This document shows positions 7,101 to 11,444 of a stretch of 11,444 nucleotides of DNA, piece by piece (the stretch's first letter is position 1; every line of letters starts with the position of its first letter). The stretch lies in NCBI GenBank assembly GCA_964496245.1, contig CAZBZG010000141.1, positions 1 through 11,444 of the forward strand, given 5' to 3'. This stretch comes from CAZBZG01 sp964496245. Its GTDB lineage: Bacteria; Planctomycetota; SZUA-567. The translations under genes and the position numbers were made by a program. Under the pieces are notes generated by a model. The model searched no databases. It saw only the letters and a program-made list of their open reading frames with translations, and was not told where the DNA came from.

Positions 7101-8838
7101 CTACTCCACCACGGCCGTGCCCCACTCGTGTGGCTCGATGCGGCTCTCGTGGGGGATGTCGTTCACTACGTTGGCTGTGAAGCTGTTGTTCTGCCAGTAG
7201 GCGCGGATGCCCATCTTGGTGCCGTTCTTGTTGGCAAAGAGGTAGCCCACGTCCATCTCGAGTGTGGTGCCGGGTTCCGGCGTCCAGCCGGTCACCGCGT
7301 GGGGGATGGTCACGACCGCGCGGAACGTCTCGTCGTGATGTTCCTTGTACGCCAGCGCGATTCGGTCTTCCACCTCGATCCGGTCGAACGACTCCTCGTC
7401 CGTGGGCGAGTTGCGGACCGTGGGTTCGCCGTCGAAGTCGGGCGACCTTGGGCCGGTACACCACGGCAAAGGGCTTGCCGTCCTGGCGGGTGACGAGGAT
7501 CCCCAGGTCGTCGGGGGCGGGCTTCTTCCGCTTGGGATCGGCATCCGGATCCGTGGCCGAGTGCTTGCTGCCCCAGAGCTTGCGGCCTTTGGCATTGACG
7601 CGGATGATGCCCCACCCGTTCTCCGCGCCGCTCCAGGCGAGCAGCATGCCCCCGCCGGGCATGGCGCAGCAGGTCGTGGGACTGCCGTGGTCGCCGCCCC
7701 AGCCGCCCGTGTTGTCGTCCGCGTGGTAGGTCGGCTTGCCCGAGTTGTGCGGACTGAAGAGGTACTTCTGCTTGATGGGGTCGTGGATGATGCCTTTCCA
7801 CGTGTAGGTGCCGGCTGGCAGCGGATCGCCGCCGTGGTCCAGGCCGTCCCAGCGCTCCACGTTTTCGCCCGCGCGGCGGAAGTCCTGGGCCACGAGAATT
7901 CGCTGGCTCATGTTCGATTCGTCAAAGAGTTGGACCGTGACTTCGCCGTCCCGGGGCAGGTCGTAGGTGAACCGGAGCGGCAGGGGCTTCTCCGGCGGCA
8001 GGCCCTCCTCCACGAGCGCGGGGTTGATGTTCCCTTCCTTGGCGAAGATGAAGTGGCCCCAGCAGTCGGTCGACTGCCAGGGGAAGCCCGGCTTGGCCAT
8101 GACATCGTACGCCCAGGCCGGGCCGCCTGCGGTTTTGAGGCCGTCCGGCCGGCTCCAGAAGATGCAGGCCACGCCGCAGAGCAGGTCGTTGGCCTCGGGC
8201 TTGTTCTCGAGGCCCATGGTCTTCCACGGAATGCGGTATTCGAAGGTATAGCCCTTGCCGTCGGCGGCCTTGACGTAGCGGGCGGAGAATGTGTCGTGCG
8301 GAAACACGCCGTCCGTGCCGAGATCGGGGCGGAGCGGTTCCTTCCACTTGAAACCGCGAAAGGCGCAGATGTTGGGGTCCCTGCGGTCGGTGTAGTACCA
8401 GAGCATGAACGTAGCGAGCGGCAGGTTCTTCTTCTTGCCGTCTTGCCATCGGCTCATCTTCAGGGGGAATCCCAGGTCCGGGTCGACCGACAGGAAGAGC
8501 TGGAGCACGTCCGCATCCCAAGCGCGGTGCGGATCGACCTTGGGGTCGTGGCGGTTCATCATGGGCGAGGCGTCGCGCACTTCGGCGCTGATGTAGAGCG
8601 CTTCGGCATCGTACATCATGGCCAGGCGCGCGCTCTGCATCTCCGCGGTTTCGGGCGACACGTAGACGTGAATCTGCCCCGAGAGGTCCCAGTCGTCCAA
8701 CTTGCCGTCGATCGCGACCTTGCCGGGGGTGGGTGTGACGTACAGTTTCTTGTGGCGGCCGCGGCCGGCAGATGCCGGCAGGGCAGCCAGGAAGCAGGCT
8801 GCGACGAGGAGTCTGGTGCACAGGCAAACTCGCTTCAT
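7101..8838 (-). pseudogene. Secreted CBM9 / FlgD-like Ig / propeller paralogue with frameshift and internal deletion
   Basis: Starts MKRVCLCTRLLVAACFLAAL with a Sec signal peptide cut after PASA (residue 24). GAGAGGA (8854-8848) precedes the ATG at 8838 by 9 nt. A CBM9-like domain runs from about residue 40 (VAIDGKLDDWD) to about 270, including SPMMN, RAWDAD and GYTFEYRIPW. A FlgD-like Ig domain follows at about 288-347 (RFTYDLPRDG to AGTYTWKG), then the first blade NTGGWGGDHGSPTT. After LWGSKHSA (about residue 428) the chain jumps to TDPDADPKRKKP, which matches the middle of the large neighbour's C-terminal domain, so most of the propeller is missing. Near residue 466 the reading frame shifts. 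In the original frame an Arg/Pro/Gly-rich tail runs to a stop at 7096. One base removed from the GGG at 7440-7442 (+ strand) restores KVADFDGEPTVRN through YLFANKNGTKMGIRAYW to a stop at 7101, giving 578 residues. The shift may be real decay or a sequencing error. Confidence 0.82.
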
Positions 8839-8862
8839 GATCCGAGTTCCTCTCGGTTCCAT

Positions 8863-8892
8863 GTCTGCTGTCACGCGGTGTGCTGTCACGCG
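8863..8892. repeat. Tandem 15-bp duplication
   Basis: GTCTGCTGTCACGCG (8863-8877) is followed at once by GTGTGCTGTCACGCG (8878-8892), with one mismatch in 15. It lies in the predicted leader of the leftward transcript, 25-54 nt before the ATG at 8838. It may be a simple duplication or a protein-binding site pair. Confidence 0.6.
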
Positions 8893-9024
8893 TCTATTCG
8901 ACCACGTTTTCTCCTTCCGGCGAAGTACGCACGCATCCCCTCAGGGATCTGCGGACAGGCGCTCGCTGGCTCTTGGGTCGCGGTTTTCGCATGGGCTTTG
9001 TGTGAGGTTTTTCAAACAAGCCTG

Positions 9025-9053
9025 TTGACAATTCAGGATATATTAAATATAGT
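9025..9053 (+). promoter_or_regulatory. Sigma70-type promoter facing right
   Basis: The -35 box TTGACA (9025-9030, 6 of 6) is separated by exactly 17 nt from the -10 box TATAGT (9048-9053, 5 of 6). A start of transcription near 9060 would give a leader of about 180 nt to the 9241 start and about 480 nt to the 9540 gene. Confidence 0.65.
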
Positions 9054-9062
9054 GATTGTCAA
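9035..9062 (-). promoter_or_regulatory. Weaker sigma70-type promoter facing left
   Basis: On the minus strand TTGACA (9062-9057) is followed after 16 nt by TATCCT (9040-9035, 4 of 6). It would start near 9028 and drive the leftward gene set from 8838, with a leader of about 190 nt. The -35 box is perfect but the -10 box is poor, so an activator might be needed, or this may only be the second half of an operator. Confidence 0.4.
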
Positions 9063-9089
9063 GGGAAAATACATCTAAGTTTTTGGCTA

Positions 9090-9106
9090 TGCAACAGACC
9101 GTTGCA
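9090..9106. promoter_or_regulatory. Inverted repeat TGCAAC-5-GTTGCA, possible operator or leader hairpin
   Basis: A perfect 6-bp dyad around AGACC, about 30 nt downstream of the predicted rightward transcription start. Its size suits a repressor site or a small RNA hairpin. There is no T-run after it, so it is not a terminator. Confidence 0.35.
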
Positions 9107-9228
9107 GTTTGCCCGGCCACGCACCGCAAGAGGTAAAGGTTTAACTTATTGCACATCAAAACGTTCCGATTCGCGAGCCAAACGTAATGTTGCGTGTGCA
9201 GGACCCCCCGAACAAGGCGGCACAGAAC

Positions 9229-9233
9229 AGGAG
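9229..9233 (+). promoter_or_regulatory. Ribosome binding site of the 9241 remnant
   Basis: AGGAG, 7 nt before the ATG at 9241. It favours this start over an in-frame ATG at 9187 and shows that a real gene began here. Confidence 0.65.
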
Positions 9234-9489
9234 TCCGATAATGTATACGCCCCACAGGCTCTTCACCCTCGCCACGATATTCGCGTTTGCCGGATCGCTC
9301 GCCGTCTGGGCCCCAGCGGTTCGTGCAGGGCACAAGCGGAAGCGGGTGTTTGGCTTGTCGCGTCGTCTTCATGTCGGGAGAAACGCCCGGCAGGGGGAGT
9401 GGGATGTGTCCAGCAGGATCACCGCTCTGTCCTGCTGCGGACACAGGAATCACCGAGCGCCGACTTCGCGCTCATGGACAACGCCGAAG

Positions 9490-9512
9490 CGGAGAGCCGC
9501 GCTTCGCATCCG
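9490..9512. repeat. Short palindromic repeat, copy B (upstream of the 9540 gene)
   Basis: Shares the order CGGAG, CGCGCTTC, GC and TCCG with 899-924, with three substitutions and three loop bases missing. Its own hairpin is degraded. It sits 13 nt before the AAGGAG ribosome binding site of the 9540 gene. Confidence 0.45.
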
Positions 9513-9525
9513 TGAGGATCCTGAT

Positions 9526-9531
9526 AAGGAG
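9526..9531 (+). promoter_or_regulatory. Ribosome binding site of the 9540 gene
   Basis: AAGGAG, 8 nt before the ATG at 9540, a strong match that fixes this start. Confidence 0.75.
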
Positions 9532-9539
9532 AAACACCC

Positions 9540-11411
9540 ATGTCACGACCCGCTGAGGACTCTCCCCGTCGCTCTCTGATCGATGGTCTGCGCTTTGGTC
9601 TGACCCGCATCGCGCCAGCCGTGTTTGTCGGTTGCCTCGTCCTGCCGGCATTCCAGGGAGCAGTGTCCGCAGGCGAGAACGGCGGCCCGCGCGGCCGGAA
9701 CAAGCGGATCTTCGTGGTGCCGCGGCCCGGCGAGGTCACCATCGACGGCAAGCTCGAGGACTGGGACCGGTCGGGCGGGATCCTCACGTTTTCCAAGGAC
9801 GCGCTGCGCGACCGGCAGTACGGCCGGACCTACGCCATGTACGACGAAGAGGCGTTCTACCTCGCGGGCGAAGTGGCGGACGAGAGTCCCATGATGAACA
9901 TGCACGACCCCAAGGCGAATCCGGACCGCGCGTGGGACGCGGACAGCTTCCAGTTCCGGATCTACCTCGAGCCGCAGTACCCGGGCAACGAGAGCAAATT
10001 CGGGAATCCAAAGGAGCACTACCGGCTCGCACACCTGCTGCTCTGGTACTACACCAAGGGGAAGCAGCCCAACCTCCAGTTGCGCTACGCCATGACCTAC
10101 TCGCTGCCCAAGGAGGACTGGCGGGCCGGCATCGTACCCCACGACCTCTTCGAGGCCGCCTACCGGGAGTGGGACGACGGCAAGGGATACACCTTCGAGT
10201 ACCGCATCCCGTGGGACGTGCTCAGCAAGGAACACCGCCCCACGGCGGGCGACGTGACCGCGGCCGCGCTCCAGTACCAGTGGAGCCGGGGCGACGGCCT
10301 CAAGCAGGTGAGCTCGGCCAAGGACGTGGAGCGCAAGCCGGGCTTTCAGTTCCAGACCACGGACGTCTGGGGCAAGGCCGTCTTTGCCGAGCGCGGCAAC
10401 CTGCCTGACGTCCCGTTTGCCGCGGGCGACGCCGAACTGCCCGAGCCCCCCCGGCCGCTCGCCTTTCGCTACGAGCTTCCCGAGGACGGGCACGTGGTCA
10501 TCGGCCTCTGGAATGAGGCCAACGTCTTCCAGGCTCACGTGGTGGTGGGCGCCGGGCGCACGGCGGGCCGGGTCGAGGAAGCGTGGAACGGCCTCGGCTA
10601 CCACACGCGCGAACCGCTCGCAGCCGGTACTTACACCTGGAAGGGACTCTACCGGGACGACCTGCGCGAGGAGCACATTTTGTCCGTGCACAACGCAGGC
10701 ACGCCCCCCTACAAGACCGACGACAACACCGGCGGCTGGGGCGCCGACCACGGCGAGCCCACCACGGTCGAGGCTGTGGGCGAGAAGATGCTGCTCGCCT
10801 GGCACACGACCGAGTCCGGCTGGGGCATCATCCGCACGGACCTCGCGGGCGACAAGGAGTGGGGCATCAAGCACGTGGCCGAGTTCCTGGCGAGTGACGG
10901 CAAGCGCTATTTCGCAGCCGGCGGCCACGCCTACCAGGGCAAGGACAAGGTGCGCGTCTACGACCTGGCCAACAGCCGGCCCATGGCGTTCGAGGGCGGG
11001 CTGAACTACGCCGAGAGCCCGTCGCTCCCCGAAGAAGCCAAGGAGACGCCCGCCAAGCAGGCGAAAGAGGGAAAGAAGGGCAAGAAGGGGAAGCACAAGG
11101 CCCCGCATCCCAACCGCGTCACCGGGCTCGCCTGGAACGGCGGGCGCCTGTACGTCAGCTATGCGGCGCGGAACCTGATCGGCGTGAACGACGCAGCCAC
11201 GGGCAAGCTCCTCGAGACCTGGGAGGTGCCAGCGCCCGGGCGTCTGGCCATGGCCCCGGACGGCGCTGTGCTGGCGCTCTCTCAGAACGCGCAGGTCGTG
11301 CGCGTCACGGACGGCACGGTCGAGACCGTGGTGACGTCCGGATTGGACGAGCCCCAGGGCATTGCTGTGGACGGGGAGGGCAAAATTTACAATGATCCGC
11401 GCAAAGGCTAA
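9540..11411 (+). CDS. Secreted CBM9 / FlgD-like Ig / propeller protein, truncated in the propeller
   Basis: A 623-residue frame with a long N-terminus (PRRSLIDG, then a hydrophobic stretch) and a signal peptide cut after VSA (about residue 44). A CBM9-like domain spans about 64-290 (VTIDGKLEDWD, SPMMNMHDPK, RAWDAD, GYTFEYRIPW). A FlgD-like Ig domain follows at about 306-372 (FRYELPEDG to AGTYTWKG). Propeller blades begin with NTGGWGADHGEPTT (about 396) and include NHL-like units such as PQGIAVDGEGKIY near the end. A Lys-rich linker at about 500-521 (KEGKKGKKGKHK) lies between blades, near the point where the large leftward protein carries its second discoidin-like module. The frame ends NDPRKG right after GKIY, in the middle of a blade, so the rest of the propeller and any C-terminal CBM9-like domain are missing. 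The sequence from about 11378 has different codon use (AAA, ATT). The gene is probably broken by insertion, recombination or a misassembled end. Export and surface or glycan binding are inferred; there is no catalytic motif. Confidence 0.8.
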   Translation: MSRPAEDSPRRSLIDGLRFGLTRIAPAVFVGCLVLPAFQGAVSAGENGGPRGRNKRIFVVPRPGEVTIDGKLEDWDRSGGILTFSKDALRDRQYGRTYAMYDEEAFYLAGEVADESPMMNMHDPKANPDRAWDADSFQFRIYLEPQYPGNESKFGNPKEHYRLAHLLLWYYTKGKQPNLQLRYAMTYSLPKEDWRAGIVPHDLFEAAYREWDDGKGYTFEYRIPWDVLSKEHRPTAGDVTAAALQYQWSRGDGLKQVSSAKDVERKPGFQFQTTDVWGKAVFAERGNLPDVPFAAGDAELPEPPRPLAFRYELPEDGHVVIGLWNEANVFQAHVVVGAGRTAGRVEEAWNGLGYHTREPLAAGTYTWKGLYRDDLREEHILSVHNAGTPPYKTDDNTGGWGADHGEPTTVEAVGEKMLLAWHTTESGWGIIRTDLAGDKEWGIKHVAEFLASDGKRYFAAGGHAYQGKDKVRVYDLANSRPMAFEGGLNYAESPSLPEEAKETPAKQAKEGKKGKKGKHKAPHPNRVTGLAWNGGRLYVSYAARNLIGVNDAATGKLLETWEVPAPGRLAMAPDGAVLALSQNAQVVRVTDGTVETVVTSGLDEPQGIAVDGEGKIYNDPRKG

Positions 11412-11444
11412 GATGAAGCGAGGTAGCGTTGTTCCAGATGCTTG
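11392..11444 (+). CDS. Possible N-terminus of an unidentified protein (runs off right edge)
   Basis: An ATG at 11392 opens a frame reading MIRAKAKMKRGSVVPDA to the edge, overlapping the end of the truncated propeller gene in another frame. GGGGAGGG lies 11 nt upstream, which is far for a ribosome binding site. Codons such as GGT, GTT, GTT, CCA, GAT and GCT differ from the GC-ending codons of the neighbours. It could be the start of an inserted gene, for example on a mobile element, but 17 residues are too few to identify it and it may be chance. Confidence 0.25.
   Translation, partial: MIRAKAKMKRGSVVPDA

Larger units (their letters stand above)
9025..9062. repeat. Inverted repeat spanning both promoters (possible operator)
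   Basis: TTGACAAT (9025-9032) and ATTGTCAA (9055-9062) are exact inverted copies separated by 22 nt. Each arm includes the -35 box of one of the opposed promoters, so a dimeric or tetrameric regulator bound here would control both sides together. Confidence 0.5.
8839..9240. other. Divergent intergenic control region
   Basis: About 400 bp between the leftward operon start (8838) and the first rightward start (9241). The part from about 9000 to 9090 is clearly AT-rich compared with the coding DNA. It holds a tandem 15-bp duplication (8863-8892), a small hairpin ATCCC-CTCA-GGGAT (8935-8948), two opposed promoters (9025-9062) and a second inverted repeat (9090-9106). No tRNA, recognisable riboswitch or convincing protein gene was seen. 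The open frames here have no ribosome binding site and no protein-like composition. Confidence 0.6.
9241..9579 (+). pseudogene. N-terminal remnant of a secreted CBM9/propeller-family paralogue
   Basis: The open frame has 112 codons, but only about the first 37 look protein-like. MYTPHRLFTLATIFAFAGSL and the following AVWAPAVRA form a clear Sec signal peptide, cut after residue 29. The mature start GHKRKRVF resembles GRHKKLYV and GRNKRIFV at the same place in the two neighbouring paralogues, just before their CBM9-like domain. After residue 37 (about 9351) the sequence is Arg-, Ser- and Cys-rich with no similarity to the family, and the frame runs over the start of the 9540 gene. A good AGGAG site and the strong promoter upstream suggest the gene was once expressed. 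The likely explanation is deletion of almost all of a family member, leaving its control region to serve the next gene. A genuine small secreted protein cannot be excluded. Confidence 0.55.

Noticed and set aside
7430..7450. Programmed +1 frameshifting in the paralogue gene
   Set aside because: No slippery codon next to a stop codon or stimulatory structure is evident; a one-base insertion in a GGG run explains it more simply.
8790..8838. Lipobox (VAAC) in the 8838 gene signal peptide
   Set aside because: The Cys follows only a very short hydrophobic stretch, whereas a normal Ala-Ser-Ala cleavage site lies farther on with a full hydrophobic core.
7345..9078. A 577-codon open frame on the + strand across the frameshifted paralogue and the promoter region
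   Set aside because: No start signal or protein-like pattern; it runs through the predicted promoters and opposes a well-supported gene.
9043..9453. A 136-codon minus-strand frame in the divergent region
   Set aside because: No ribosome binding site or domain, and it overlaps the promoter and the opposite-strand signal-peptide remnant.
9540..9680. Twin-arginine (Tat) signal in the 9540 protein (PRRSLI)
   Set aside because: The residues around RR fit the Tat consensus poorly, and no cofactor-binding domain follows; the paralogues use plain Sec signals.
9543..11108. A 521-codon open frame antisense to the rightward CBM9/propeller gene
   Set aside because: Same antisense artefact; the sense strand has a signal peptide, a ribosome binding site and paralogous domains.
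1..11444. CRISPR array, tRNA, rRNA or rho-independent terminator
   Set aside because: No regularly spaced repeats, no cloverleaf or rRNA-like stretch, and no stable hairpin followed by a T-run was found on either strand by eye.

Overview
This GC-rich window looks like an accessory surface-protein region from a PVC-superphylum bacterium. Lentisphaerota or Kiritimatiellota, or a close relative, fit best. The evidence is tandem genes with the class III leader and N-helix GFTLVELLVVIAIIS followed by LAGLLLP, next to very large secreted proteins built from CBM9-like, FlgD-like Ig and beta-propeller modules. No housekeeping gene is present, so the taxonomy is an inference.

Layout. From about 8840 down to 1, everything reads leftward as one closely spaced set. 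First comes a secreted CBM9/FlgD-like/propeller protein that is frameshifted and internally shortened (8838-7101). It is followed after 42 nt by a 1762-residue secreted multidomain protein (7058-1770). Then come three pseudopilin-like genes: 1680-934, 953-123 (overlapping the previous one by 20 nt) and 109 to beyond the left edge. Three of the leftward genes share a GAGAGG-type ribosome binding site.

Between about 8840 and 9240 is an AT-rich divergent control region. It has a near-consensus sigma70 promoter on the + strand (TTGACA, 17 nt, TATAGT) and a weaker one facing left. Their -35 boxes form an exact 8-bp inverted repeat. The rightward side begins with a remnant of another secreted paralogue (9241 onward), of which only the signal peptide and the first mature residues survive. 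Next is a second CBM9/FlgD-like/propeller paralogue (9540-11411) whose propeller breaks off abruptly near the right edge, where base composition and codon use change.

How the genes may work together (inference). The large proteins have Sec-type signal peptides and domains usually linked to glycan or surface binding. The three small proteins carry prepilin-peptidase leaders and look like pseudopilins. The cluster could be a surface recognition or polymer-capture system in which pseudopilins assemble, move or anchor glycan-binding propeller proteins. At least three of the four large-protein loci show truncation, deletion or frameshift, so the family seems to be recombining or decaying, unless some lesions are assembly errors. 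A short palindromic repeat occurs twice, once in frame inside a pseudopilin leader and once just upstream of the 9540 gene.
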